A program made the position numbers and the translations under genes. This document shows positions 53,393 through 63,400 of a stretch of 64,000 nucleotides of DNA, piece by piece (positions within the stretch are counted from its first letter, which is position 1; each line of letters starts with the position of its first letter). Origin of the DNA: JBDNJM01 sp041687755. GTDB taxonomy: Bacteria; Planctomycetota; UBA1135; GCA-002686595. Under the pieces are notes generated by a model, which had not been told where the DNA came from, did not search any database, and saw only the letters and a program-made list of their open reading frames with translations. Where the stretch lies: positions 1-64,000 of the forward strand of contig JBDNJM010000203.1 of assembly GCA_041687755.1 (NCBI GenBank), read 5' to 3'.

Positions 53393-53418
53393 CCGGGCGG
53401 GAAAGAACAGTGGCGAGG

Positions 53419-54609
53419 CTACAGGAGGACCACGCCCTTGATGTAGTCGGCCGCGCGATGGTCGCCGGAGAACGCGGCGGGCACGGACTCAAGGCCCGCG
53501 TAGCGATGGGTGATGAGCGGAGCGGTCTCCACGCGAGCTTGTTCGATCAGGGTCAGGGCGCGACGGTAGAGCGCAGGCCTGCCGTCGGTGTCGAAGCCTC
53601 CCGAGGCGCCGGTGGTCGTCACGATCACGGGCTCGCGGAACTGCAGGGCGTTGAACACGTCGAGCCCGGTGCTGCCGTGCCCATAGCCATACATGACGAC
53701 CGTCGCCTGCTTGCGCACGAGCCAGGGCACGTCTTCGAACACCGAGCCGGCTCCGCTGGCCTCGATGAGAAGCTCAGCACGACGCCCGGCGGTCGCCTCA
53801 AGCACCTGCTCGCGCAGGTCTCCGCCAGCGGGGCCGCCAGTGGGGTCGAGCGCCGTCGCACCGAACTGCTCGGCCAGGGCGCGCTTGACGGGGTTCGGAT
53901 CGGTGATCAGCAGCTGGCCCTGGAACCCGAACACCTGGCGCAGGGCCTGCACAAACAGCAGACCGGCAGGACCCGCTCCGGTGATCACGATCGACTCCAC
54001 CGGCCGGCCGCCGCGTCGGCCGCCCAAGGCGTAGCGGGTGCGGGCGCGCCGCACGACCTCCAGGGTGTGCAGCACGCAAGCCAGAGGCTCGCACAGCGCC
54101 GCGTTCTCGGCAGCCAGATCGGACCGCAGGCGAACGGTGTTCACGGCGGGGACGACGAGGGCTTCGGACAGGCCGCCTGGAAGTCCAGTGATGCCGTGCT
54201 CGGCGTAGTGCTCACACTGGTGCGAGTCACCGGTTCCGCAGTACTCGCACAGTTTCGCGCGCGCGGCACTGCGACAGTTCAGCCCCTGGTCGACGACCAC
54301 GCGGTCCCCGACCTTGACACCTGGGGCGCCGGGCCCAACCGCTTCGACGACGCCGGCGATCTCGTGGCCTAGGACTTGGGGCTGGGACTCAAGCGAGACC
54401 TCGGCGCCGAGCGCGTCGCGGTGGTAATTCGCCGCGCCTGAGTGGATGTGGAAGTCGGTGCCGCACAGGCCCACCGCGGACGGGCGCACCAGGACGTCGC
54501 GTGGGCCGGGCTCGGCGGCGGTGATCTGCTGCAGCTCGATCCGGCCGGGTGCGACCAAACAGGCAGCGCGCAAGGTCTTGGGTAGGGACGGGTCGGTCAT
54601 TTCAGTCAT
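53419..54609 (-). CDS. Zinc-dependent MDR dehydrogenase
   Basis: A 396-residue medium-chain dehydrogenase. The catalytic zinc site uses Cys49 (VGLCGTDFHIHSG) and His82-Glu83 (VLGHEIAGVVEAVG); Cys112, Cys121, Cys124 and Cys132 form a structural site with unusual spacing between the first two. The Rossmann motif reads IVITGAGPAGLLFVQAL. In this cluster it may oxidise either the sugar at C1 or the 2-keto-3-deoxy acid at C4. The start overlaps the SDR gene stop by eight bases; a second ATG lies nine bases in. Confidence 0.9.
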   Translation of the reverse strand: MTEMTDPSLPKTLRAACLVAPGRIELQQITAAEPGPRDVLVRPSAVGLCGTDFHIHSGAANYHRDALGAEVSLESQPQVLGHEIAGVVEAVGPGAPGVKVGDRVVVDQGLNCRSAARAKLCEYCGTGDSHQCEHYAEHGITGLPGGLSEALVVPAVNTVRLRSDLAAENAALCEPLACVLHTLEVVRRARTRYALGGRRGGRPVESIVITGAGPAGLLFVQALRQVFGFQGQLLITDPNPVKRALAEQFGATALDPTGGPAGGDLREQVLEATAGRRAELLIEASGAGSVFEDVPWLVRKQATVVMYGYGHGSTGLDVFNALQFREPVIVTTTGASGGFDTDGRPALYRRALTLIEQARVETAPLITHRYAGLESVPAAFSGDHRAADYIKGVVLL

Positions 54610-55582
54610 CGAGGTCTGCGCAGCCGAGGCGGCCTGCGGCGTGCAGTTCCTGGAACCGCGCGACCGTGGCCCGGACGCCTTCGGCGAGCGGGGTGCGGGG
54701 GAGTCCGGGGAGGACGGCGTCGAGGTGCCCGCCGTCCAACGCGGGGGGGATCGGGATGGGTGGTCCTTCGAGCGAGATCAGGTCGGCCGCCGCGGGGATT
54801 TCGCGAGTTAGCAGTTCGAGAACCTTGCGGACCTCGTATGTCTCTCCGTGCAGGTTGAACACGTGGGCGCCTGCGGGCGCGCGATCGACGGCGCCCAGGA
54901 AGGCCTCGGCGCAGTCGCGGGCCCACAGGAAGTCGGTCGAGCCGCCGAAGCGGATCTTGAACGGCCGGCCGACGACGGCGGCCTTGATCGCGCGCGTCGG
55001 GTCGCTGGTCATGCCCTGATCGCGTCCGACGCCGTAGACCGTCAGCGGGCGCAGGGCGACGCTCGAGAGACCGTTGTCGGTCCAGAACACGCGTGCGTTG
55101 CCCTCATTGGCCTGCTTGTAGACGCCGTAGTGCGTGGCGGGATGGCAGGCCGTCTGCTCGTCGGGCGCGGCACCCGCCGGACCTGAATCGTCCGGGCCGT
55201 AGACCGCAGCGGAGCTCGCGTAGGCGACGCGTTCGCACGCCAGCTCGCTGGCCGCCTGCAGCACGTGCACGGTGCCGAGCACGTTGACGGCCGCGCCGAG
55301 GGCCGGTTGGGCGCGGCAGGTGGGCACCTGCAGCCCCGCCAGGTGCACGACGTGCTTGGCCTCGCTGGCTTCCAGGGCCGCGCGAACCGCTGCCGCATCG
55401 GTCACGTCGCCATTGACGAACTGCACGGCTTGAAGACCCGCTTCGTCGACCAGGTCGCGCAGGCGGTAGGGATCGCCGCCCGTGTCGAACACAATCGGGC
55501 GATCGCCGCGGGCGAGCAGGCGTTCGACGACCCAGGCGCCGATGCAGCCCAGGGCACCGGTGACGAAGTAAGGGCGGCTCAT
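54602..55582 (-). CDS. NAD-dependent epimerase/dehydratase-family SDR
   Basis: A 326-residue extended SDR. The nucleotide site is YFVTGALGCIGAWVVERLL, with ASSAAVYGPDD and the YGVYK active-site pair (Tyr152, Lys156). Besides sugar epimerases this family includes uronate and aldose dehydrogenases making lactones. With a lactonase immediately downstream of the promoter in the same operon, a sugar C1 dehydrogenase is attractive but unproven. It overlaps both neighbours by 4 and 8 bp. Confidence 0.87.
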   Translation of the reverse strand: MSRPYFVTGALGCIGAWVVERLLARGDRPIVFDTGGDPYRLRDLVDEAGLQAVQFVNGDVTDAAAVRAALEASEAKHVVHLAGLQVPTCRAQPALGAAVNVLGTVHVLQAASELACERVAYASSAAVYGPDDSGPAGAAPDEQTACHPATHYGVYKQANEGNARVFWTDNGLSSVALRPLTVYGVGRDQGMTSDPTRAIKAAVVGRPFKIRFGGSTDFLWARDCAEAFLGAVDRAPAGAHVFNLHGETYEVRKVLELLTREIPAAADLISLEGPPIPIPPALDGGHLDAVLPGLPRTPLAEGVRATVARFQELHAAGRLGCADLDD

Positions 55583-56421
55583 GGGGTTCGCGTCTTCAGG
55601 TCGTAGAAGCGGGCGGCGTTGGCGCCGAACAGGGCCTCACGCTCTCCTTCGGAGAGCGTCCCGGCCCAGTTGTGGAGGGTAGCGTGCCAGCGTGCATAGT
55701 CGGTGGCCAAGAGGCACACGGGCCAGTCGGAACCGAACATCACGCGGTCGCAGCCAAAAGCCTCGAGGGCGGTATCCAGGTACGGCGCGAGCTGTTCGGG
55801 GGTCCAGCACTCTAGGTCGGCCTCGGTGACCAAGCCGGACAGTTTGACGCTGACGTTCTCGCACGCCGCGAGCTGGCGCAGGTGTGCGCCCCAGGGCTCG
55901 CGCACGCAGGCGCGCACCTGCGGCTTGCCCAGGTGGTCGAGCACGATCCGCTGTTCGGGGAAGCGCTGGGCGAACTCGACGGCCGCCGGGGCCTGGTGCG
56001 TGTGGATCAGCAGGTCGTAGGCCAGCCCGCGGCCGCTGAGTTCGGCGACCCCGTGGCAGAAGTCTTCGCGCAGCAGGAAGCGCGGATCGGGTTCGTCTTG
56101 AACCACATGGCGCACGCCGACGAAGCGCGGATTTGCGGTGAGCCGATCGAGTGCGCGACCGACGTCTGGGGCGCGCAGATCGCACCAGCCGACGACTCCC
56201 GCGATCCAGTCGTGCTCATCCGCCAGGGACAGCAACCAGCTCGTCTCCTCCGCGTCCTGCCGAGCCTGCACAGCGACGCAGGCATCGACCTGCGCTGCGT
56301 CGAGCAGGGGCGCCAAGTCGCTGGTGAGGAAGTCACGCCGCAGCACCGACATCCCGTCGTCGATCCACGCGTACGCATCCGGCCGGTAGCGCCAGAAGTG
56401 TTGGTGGGCGTCGATGCGCAT
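55579..56421 (-). CDS. Amidohydrolase-family lactonase (COG3618 / L-fuconolactonase-like)
   Basis: A 280-residue TIM-barrel amidohydrolase. Features are MRIDAHQHFWRYRPDAYAWI, VVGWCDLRAPDV, VGVRHVVQDEPDPRFLL, RIVLDHLGKPQV and MFGSDWPVCLLATDY, the pattern of L-fuconolactonase and L-rhamnono-lactonase. It should open a 1,4- or 1,5-lactone to the aldonate. It is first in the leftward catabolic operon and divergent from the sugar ABC transporter genes, with an 88-bp shared promoter region. Confidence 0.9.
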   Translation of the reverse strand: MRIDAHQHFWRYRPDAYAWIDDGMSVLRRDFLTSDLAPLLDAAQVDACVAVQARQDAEETSWLLSLADEHDWIAGVVGWCDLRAPDVGRALDRLTANPRFVGVRHVVQDEPDPRFLLREDFCHGVAELSGRGLAYDLLIHTHQAPAAVEFAQRFPEQRIVLDHLGKPQVRACVREPWGAHLRQLAACENVSVKLSGLVTEADLECWTPEQLAPYLDTALEAFGCDRVMFGSDWPVCLLATDYARWHATLHNWAGTLSEGEREALFGANAARFYDLKTRTP

Positions 56422-56509
56422 GGGGGCAGAGAGTACACTAGGCTCAAGCGCTCTGGATTCCTTGGCGCGGCGTCCCCCGATCCTCGAGGCCCTCCGGTCC
56501 CCCTCTCCA
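56422..56509. promoter_or_regulatory. Divergent promoter region of the catabolic island
   Basis: This 88-bp gap separates the leftward operon (starting with the lactonase) from the rightward ABC transporter operon, so both promoters must lie here or in the flanking coding ends. No clear -35/-10 pair or operator palindrome could be named, and no dedicated regulator gene is adjacent. Confidence 0.45.
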
Positions 56510-57481
56510 ATGAGATTCCTCGCCGCGCTCTGCTTTGCCCTGGCCACTGGACTCAGCCTCGCTGCGTGCGGGCGGGACGCCGAGGATGGAGTGCGCCACA
56601 TCGCGGTGATTCCCAAGGGCACGTCGCACGAGTATTGGAAGGCCGTTCACGCGGGCGCCGAACGCGCCGCGCGCGAGTTGGGCGTCGAGCTGTTCTGGAA
56701 GGGCCCGCTCAAGGAAGACGACCGCACCGCTCAAATTCAGGTCGTCGAAGACTTCATCGTTCGGGGCGTGGACGGGATTGTGCTGATGCCGCTCGACGAG
56801 ACGGCGCTGGTGGCTCCGGCCAAGGACGCGGCCGCGCGCGGGATCCCCGTCGTCGTGGCCGACAGCGACCTGGCCTGGGATGGTCGCGTCTCGTTCGTGG
56901 CGACGGACAACCGTCGCGGAGGGGCGCTGGGCGCGGAGCACCTCGCGGGGCTTCTGGGGGGTGAGGGCAAGGTGATCATGCTGCGCTACCTCGAAGGCTC
57001 GGCCAGCACCGCTGCGCGCGAGACAGGGTTCCTCGAGGCGCTCGCGGCCTACCCCAGTATCGAGGTGGTTTCGAGCAACCAGTACACGGGGCCGACCGTC
57101 GAGGGCGCCTACCAGACCTCGGAGAACGTGCTCAACAGCTTCGCGGAGCTCGATGGCGTGTTCTGCCCCAACGAGTCGGCGGCGTTTGGCATGCTGCGCG
57201 CGCTGGAGGACTCCGGCCGCGCCGGCGACGTGCGCTTCGTCGGATTCGACTCAAGCCAAAAGCTGCTCAAGGGCCTGGAGGCCGGGAAGATCGACGCGCT
57301 CGTGCTCCAGGACCCGGTCAAGATGGGGGAACTCGCTGTGCGCGCCCTGGTCGACCATCTGAATGGCGTGGCGGTGGAGCCGAACATCGACACGGGCGTT
57401 GTGCTGGCCACGCCGGAGAACTTGTCCACGCCAGAGATTCGAGCGCTGCTGCTGCCTGATCTCTCGATCCTTAAGAATTGA
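56510..57481 (+). CDS. Sugar ABC transporter substrate-binding lipoprotein
   Basis: ATG 56510 gives 323 residues with lipobox LAAC (Cys20). The body is a type I periplasmic-binding fold of the ribose/xylose class: IAVIPKGTSHEYWKAVHAG, EDFIVRGVDGIVLMPLDE, SDLAWDGRVSFVATDN and VRFVGFDSSQKLLKGLEAG. It should deliver a monosaccharide to the transporter encoded next. Its stop overlaps the TTG start of the ATPase gene. Confidence 0.93.
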   Translation: MRFLAALCFALATGLSLAACGRDAEDGVRHIAVIPKGTSHEYWKAVHAGAERAARELGVELFWKGPLKEDDRTAQIQVVEDFIVRGVDGIVLMPLDETALVAPAKDAAARGIPVVVADSDLAWDGRVSFVATDNRRGGALGAEHLAGLLGGEGKVIMLRYLEGSASTAARETGFLEALAAYPSIEVVSSNQYTGPTVEGAYQTSENVLNSFAELDGVFCPNESAAFGMLRALEDSGRAGDVRFVGFDSSQKLLKGLEAGKIDALVLQDPVKMGELAVRALVDHLNGVAVEPNIDTGVVLATPENLSTPEIRALLLPDLSILKN

Positions 57482-58989
57482 CGGACGTGGCGAGCGCGGG
57501 GTCAACGGTCCTCCGGATGCGGGGGGTCACCAAGCGTTTTGGCCCGGTCGCGGCGCTGTCCGGCGTCGACCTGGACGTTCGCCGGGGTGAGGTGCACGCC
57601 CTGTTGGGCGAGAACGGCGCGGGCAAGTCGACCCTGATGAAGGTCCTCAGCGGCGCGCACGCGCCGGATGAGGGCACGGTCGAATTCGAGGGGCGCTCCT
57701 TCGCACCGAGCGGCCCGTCGGAGGCCCTGCGGTTGGGGGTCGCGATGATCTACCAGGAGCTCAACCTGGCGCCCGAGCTGACCGTGGAACAGAACGTGAT
57801 GTTGGGCAACGAGCGCCAGCGCTTCGGTGTTGCGCTCCGCGGGGAGATGCGGCCCGTCGTTGAGCGCGCGCTCGCCGAATTGGGGGCGGACGACATCAAG
57901 CCAACCATGCGGGTCGCGGAGCTCGGCCCCGGCCAGCGCCAGCGCGTCGAAATTGCCCGAGCGCTCAGCTCCCGCGCGCGGGTCGTCATCTTGGATGAAC
58001 CGACCAGCAGCCTCTCGCGACGCGAGACCGAGCAGCTGTTCGAGGTCGTGCGCCGACTGCGCGCCGGCGGGACCTCGGTGGTGTACATCAGCCACTTCCT
58101 CGAAGAGCTCCAGGAGCTGTGCGATCGGTACACGGTCCTGCGCGACGGCAAGACCGTGGACTCTGGCGAGGTCGCTGGCACCGGCGTCGACCACCTGATC
58201 GAGCAGATGGCCGGGCGTTCCCTGGACGAGTACTTCCCGCGCGTGCCCCACGAGCGCGGGGACGTTCTGCTGGAGCTGGAGGGGCTGACCGGGGAGCGGC
58301 TTCCGCGGGGCGCCTCCTTCGAGCTGCACCGCGGCGAGATTCTGGGCCTGTTCGGCCTCGTCGGGGCCGGCCGCACCGAGCTGCTGCGCGCGCTGTTCGC
58401 GCTGGACCCCGTGCGCAGTGGGACCGTCCGCCTCGCTGGGGTTGAGGCGCCTGCGAGCGGCCCGCGGGAGCGTTTAGCGCAGGGCGTTGGCCTGTGCTCG
58501 GAGGACCGCAAGGAGGAGGGCCTGGCCCTGGACCTGTCGATCGCGGACAACGCGACGCTCTCCCGGCTCGACCCCTTCGTTCGAGGGGGTTGGCTGGCGC
58601 GCGGGCAGCAACAGCGCGCCTGCGAGCGCTGGATCGAGCGCCTCGGTATGCGCTGCCGCGATGCGCGCCAGCCCGTGGGCGAACTCTCCGGGGGGAATCA
58701 GCAGAAGGTGGCCCTGGCGCGACTCCTGCACCACGACGTCGATGCGCTGCTGCTGGACGAACCGACGCGCGGCATCGACGTGAGCGCCAAGGTCGAGATC
58801 TACCGCCTGATGGGCGAGCTTGCCGCCGCGGGCAAGGCTCTGCTCGTCTCCAGCTCCTACCTGCCCGAACTCCTCGGCGTGTGCGATCGCATCGCGGTTC
58901 TGCACCGCGGCAAGCTCGGGCCGGCGCATCCAAGGACTGAGTGCACTGAGCAGAGCCTGCTCGAAGAAGCCCTGCGGGGAGCTGAATAG
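57478..58989 (+). CDS. Sugar ABC transporter ATPase (RbsA/MglA-like, two NBDs)
   Basis: A 503-residue protein with two ATPase halves. NBD1 has Walker A GENGAGKST (44-52), signature LGPGQRQRVEIARAL and Walker B VVILDEPTSSL. NBD2 has the family-typical degenerate P-loop GLVGAGRTEL and signature LSGGNQQKVALARLL. This is the architecture of ribose, galactose and xylose importers. TTG 57478 overlaps the upstream stop (TTGA); GTG 57487 is an alternative start. Confidence 0.94.
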   Translation: MTDVASAGSTVLRMRGVTKRFGPVAALSGVDLDVRRGEVHALLGENGAGKSTLMKVLSGAHAPDEGTVEFEGRSFAPSGPSEALRLGVAMIYQELNLAPELTVEQNVMLGNERQRFGVALRGEMRPVVERALAELGADDIKPTMRVAELGPGQRQRVEIARALSSRARVVILDEPTSSLSRRETEQLFEVVRRLRAGGTSVVYISHFLEELQELCDRYTVLRDGKTVDSGEVAGTGVDHLIEQMAGRSLDEYFPRVPHERGDVLLELEGLTGERLPRGASFELHRGEILGLFGLVGAGRTELLRALFALDPVRSGTVRLAGVEAPASGPRERLAQGVGLCSEDRKEEGLALDLSIADNATLSRLDPFVRGGWLARGQQQRACERWIERLGMRCRDARQPVGELSGGNQQKVALARLLHHDVDALLLDEPTRGIDVSAKVEIYRLMGELAAAGKALLVSSSYLPELLGVCDRIAVLHRGKLGPAHPRTECTEQSLLEEALRGAE

Positions 58990-58991
58990 TT

Positions 58992-59966
58992 ATGCCTGCT
59001 CCGATCGAAGCCCGCACGACCACGATGCGCACGCTGCTCCAAAGCCTAGGACCCTTCCTCGGCCTAGCCGCGGTGGTGGTGCTGTTCGCCTGCATCGCCC
59101 CATCCGGCTTTTTCTCGATCTACAACTTCAAGACGGTCGCCACCCAGACCGTGATCGTTGGCTTGGGCGCGATCGGGATGACGTTCATCATCGTCAGCGG
59201 AGGGATCGACCTCTCCGTGGGCTCGGTGATCGCCTTGGCGTCGGTGGTCACGGCGCTGGCCCTGCGCGCGGGCGCCGATTCGGGCGTCGCCGTGCTCGCT
59301 GGGGTCGCGGCGGGCGGTTTGTCCGGCGCGTTCAACGGGCTGCTGATCACGCGCCTGCGAGTCGTGCCGTTCATCGTGACCCTCGGCACCCTCGGCATTG
59401 CGCGCGGAGCCGCGAAGTATCTGGCCGACGAGCAAAAGGTGGACGCGCCCAGCGGAGCGCTCGCGGGCTGGATGACCAAGTCTCCCGACCCCGAGTGGCT
59501 GTTCCTCGCTCCCGGCGTCTGGCTGCTGTTCGTCCTGGGGCTGCTCGCGAGCTTCGTCCTGCGCCGCACGGTCTTCGGGGCCTGGACTTCTGCGATCGGC
59601 TCCAACGAGGCGACCGCCCGCCTGTGCGGCGTTCCGGTCGCTCGCACCAAGGTCTGGATCTACGTCACGGGCGGGCTGTTCGCAGGGCTCGCGGGCGTGC
59701 TCCAGTTCGGCCGCCTGACCGTCGGCGACCCGACGACGGCCACGGGCATCGAGCTCGACGTGATCGCCGCCGTCGTGATCGGAGGCGCGTCGCTCTCGGG
59801 CGGCACCGGCTCGATCCTGGGCTCGCTGGTCGGGGCGTTCCTGATGTCGACCTTGGCCAACGGCTGCAATCTTTGCGGTGTCCCCAACTTCGTCCAGGAG
59901 ACGTTGATCGGAGCGATCATCATCGCGGCGGTGGCGCTGGACGCGGCGCGGCATCGCGAGGCTTGA
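58992..59966 (+). CDS. Sugar ABC transporter permease (RbsC-like)
   Basis: A 324-residue permease with about eight to ten helices. The conserved core is MTFIIVSGGIDLSVGSVIAL and GLLITRLRVVPFIVTLGTLG, followed by IGSNEATARLCGVPV and GGASLSGGTGSILGSLVGAF, as in RbsC/XylH. It follows the ATPase gene by two bases and completes a three-gene importer for the deoxy-sugar proposed for this island. Confidence 0.95.
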   Translation: MPAPIEARTTTMRTLLQSLGPFLGLAAVVVLFACIAPSGFFSIYNFKTVATQTVIVGLGAIGMTFIIVSGGIDLSVGSVIALASVVTALALRAGADSGVAVLAGVAAGGLSGAFNGLLITRLRVVPFIVTLGTLGIARGAAKYLADEQKVDAPSGALAGWMTKSPDPEWLFLAPGVWLLFVLGLLASFVLRRTVFGAWTSAIGSNEATARLCGVPVARTKVWIYVTGGLFAGLAGVLQFGRLTVGDPTTATGIELDVIAAVVIGGASLSGGTGSILGSLVGAFLMSTLANGCNLCGVPNFVQETLIGAIIIAAVALDAARHREA

Positions 59967-60190
59967 GCGAGGTCGTCTGCACCCGATTCTCGTCGCGCTG
60001 CGATGGCTTGCGCGCTCAAGGTTGGCGCCGAGGGGTTGAACGCGCTCGGTTCACGCAGCGGGAGCAACTACTGGATGAAGTCGTGGACGTCTTTGAACCG
60101 CGCGTCGTTCCAGGCGAGGATCTCGCTCAGCATGCGTTGACTGTCGTCGTGGCCGCCGCGATAGAAGCGCAGGAGCGAGCTGTTTGCAGG
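59967..60190 (-). pseudogene. Remnant of an opioid-growth-factor-receptor (OGFr) domain protein
   Basis: On the minus strand an open stretch reads SSLLRFYRGGHDDSQRML, then SEILAWNDARFKDVHDFIQ, a TAG at 60068-60070, and in the same frame LLPLREPSAFNPSAPTLSAQ and AIAARRESGADDL, running into the stop of the permease gene. This matches the bacterial OGFr-related domain, where HDFIQ is followed by Trp and then LFPL, so the stop replaces Trp (TGG to TAG). The N-terminus has no clean start and the C-terminal part is missing. It is a gene fragment, not a working gene. Confidence 0.7.
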
Positions 60191-60403
60191 GGCATGGCTG
60201 GCTCGGTGGGGGGGCGGGCAGGCAGAGTGGCAATTGGTCTTCTGCAGTGACGTTGAAGAGCAGCAATCGCCGGTGAGCCGGAGCGCGAGTAGCGCGATCG
60301 GTACGATCCACTGGGAGCCAGCCGAACTGCCGCCGCTTCTTGCAAGGGGCGCGGAGCTTGACGGTGGAACCCTGACCCCTCAACAACCTTTGGTCTGCCC
60401 GCC

Positions 60404-63400
60404 ATGATGCTTGCCTCGCTCGTTCCCGCCACCTCGGTTCAGGTCGGCGCGCTCGTGGACCCGGAGCTGGTCCTCGACAGCAACACGGAGCTCGCGGGGG
60501 CCGCCCAGCCGCTCGACTCCAATCCGTTCCAGCTCACGGAGTTCGGGGACTCCATGCTGTTCGTTGCGGACGGTGTAGGCACTACCTCGGGCTGTGGCGG
60601 CTCGCGCCGGGCGGACATCCCGTTCTGCTGACTTCGCCGCTCGCGGGGGAGGTGAGGCCACTGGCCGTGCCCGGGACGGGAGCGGCGGTGGTCTCCGCGC
60701 CGCAGGGCCACAAGTTCGCGTTCCTGTTGAGCACGGACGGCACGTCCCAGGGCACCTTCGCTTTGGAGGACCCTGTGGCCGGGGGACCGCAGGAAATTCA
60801 GAGCGTGCCCGTCGCCTCAGGTGGGCGGGCGTGGTTCAGCGATTCCCTCGGCGGGACCTTCGTCCGGGTGCTGTCGAACGACGGGACCCAGGCGGGGACC
60901 CGCGCGGAGTTCCAGCACCCGCCTGATTTCCAAGATGTTCAAGATGTCCGCTTTTACCCCGTGGGCGACGGGCCCTCGCAGACGCGCGTTTTCTGGGCGC
61001 TCTACCGGGAGAACTTGGCCTGGCTGGTCTACCTGGAGGACTCGGGAGTGGCGCCAGTCCTGCTCGGTCAGATCGAAGACCCGTCGGGCTTCCCAGCCCT
61101 TGTCAAGGAGTCGATTCCGTTCGGAGGGGATCTTGGTTCACCGCCTTGGGGACCGCGGGCGAAGGCAGCGATCTCTGGCGTAGCGACGGGACTCCGGCTG
61201 GAAGGGGGTTGTTCCTGGATGTTTAGCCGGGGGCTGTGGGGTCCAGCCCGCGCTTTTTGGCGGCAGACGACCAGCGCATGTTCTTCAGCGCGGGGGGTCC
61301 GGGTGGAGCGAGGCCGCGTCGGGGGTCGTGGCGCACCGAAGGCACGCAGGCGACGACCCTGCAGCTCACGGATCCCGCAGCGAACTTGGTTATCGTCGGT
61401 GGGGCGCTGCTGCCCGATGCTCGACTCGTCTTCGGCGGTCGCGACTGGATCTGGATCAGCGACGGGACGCCCGCTGGAACCCTGGAGTTGACCAACCTGG
61501 GCCTGCTGATTAGCGATGCGTTCGTCGCGGCCGGGCAGCGGGTCTACTACACGACCCGGCAGAACGGCCTCGACGAGACGCCCTTCCTGTGGAGCACGGA
61601 CGGTAGCGCCGCAGGAACGCTCCCCTTGGGCCCCGTCGGAACGAAGTTCGGCGCCCCACCGTTGGGGCGCGGGCTGGGTCGCCTGTTCTTCTCTCGTGCA
61701 ACGGCCGAGGTGGGCCTGGAGCTTTGATGGACGACAGGGACGGCCGCGTCGTCCGTGTTGGAAGCGGACGTGTTCGAAGATGCGCTCAACGAGGGCTCGT
61801 CGCCCGAACAGTGGGTCCGACTCGGGGGGCGTGGCGTGTTCGCCGCTTCCGAGGGCGAACTTGCCGGGGCAAGTGAGGATCGCGAGCTTTGGATAACTGA
61901 CGGGACCGCCGTGGGCACGACGCGCCATCGTCGATCTCAATCCGGGGGCAGGGGGCTCGCTACCCGCGCTAAACGGGGCAGTCGGAGGACGCATCCTGTT
62001 CAGCGGCTTCTCCGAGCAGGAGGGCACCGAGCTCTGGAGTACCGACGGAACCGCGGGAGGCACGGAGCTGCTAGCGGACATCGCTCCGGGTCCTGACTCG
62101 ACGGGCCTGTCCAGCTTCCGCAAGACGCCTGGAGGGTTCTACTTCTTGGCGACGGTTCCCGGGGCCTCGGATCAAGCGCGGCTCTGGAGCACGGACGGAG
62201 CTCCCGGGGGCACGGCCGTCGTCGATCCGGACCTCAACCTGTACGGATCCGGTCTTCCGCTGCCGTGCGCGGTCGTGGGCTCGCGTCTGGTGTTCCCGCT
62301 GGACACGCCGGCCGCAGGCCGCGGACTCTGGATCAGCGACGGCACGGTGAGCGGAGCCGGCCTGCTGGCAAATCTCGATCCTCGAGCGGCGAGCTCCGAC
62401 CCGCGGGACTTGGCGGGCTTCGGCGGCGCGGTCTACTTCTTTGCGGATCAAGCCGGTCTAGGCACCGGGCTGTTCCGGACGGACGGGACGGCGGCCGGGA
62501 CCGAGCGGATCATTGACTCCGCGCTCGGGCTGCCCAACGGCTCGGGCTTCGCCCCGACGGCCGGCCGGGATCGCCTGTACTACATCATCGATACCACCGG
62601 AACTTTTGGATTCGTGGACGGGGCGGTGGTCTCGGACGGGACGGTGCTGGGGACGCAGCTGCTCGGCGACTTCGAGTCCGCCGTCAAGGGGATTGAGCTG
62701 GGGGATCGACAGAGCGTGGGGGACTGGGGCATCTTCGATGACGTGCAGGCACCTGGGTCTGGGGCGACCGACGGCACCCTGGGCGGCACCTACTTCGTCG
62801 AGGCGCCGGGAAGCCCGTTCTTCGCTCCCGATCTGGCCAGCACGGTGTTGGCGAGCGGGGAAGGCGACGGGCTGTTCTCTACCGCCTACGACGAAGCGGG
62901 CGCGACGGAGGCCTGGTGGTGGCGTGGCCCGGGCTCGAGTGCAGAGCGCTTGATCGATCTGGCGCCGGGGTTCAAGAGCTCGAACCCGCGACTCCTGGGC
63001 GAGCTCAACGGTGCTCTCCTGTTGGGCGCTTCGACCACCGCTCTGGGCTCGGAGCTCTACCGGATCGAGCTCAGCGAGCTGGCCCCGTACGGGGCGGAGC
63101 CCCACGGCTCATCCTGCGGCTTGGATCTGGCGGCCAAGATCGGGTTCTCGGGAAGCGTCACTTCGGGTCAAACGATCGAGCTGATCGTCAGGGGCGCCTT
63201 GCCCCTGGAACCGGCGCTCGCCTACTACGACGCGGGCACCGCGGTGCTGCCGCTGGGTTGGGGCTGCGCGATCTACGTGACCGCGCCCAAGTTGCTCGGC
63301 ACGGTCTCGATCGACGCGGAGGGTGCGGTGGCAGCTCGCGCTGGCGCTGCCCGACGATCCGAACCTGGTCGGACTGGTCGCGACGGCCCCGTGGCTGCTT

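Noticed and set aside
60051..60386. Minus-strand 111-codon open frame overlapping the OGFr remnant
   Set aside because: Arg/Pro-rich translation in a different frame from the OGFr match; no motif support.
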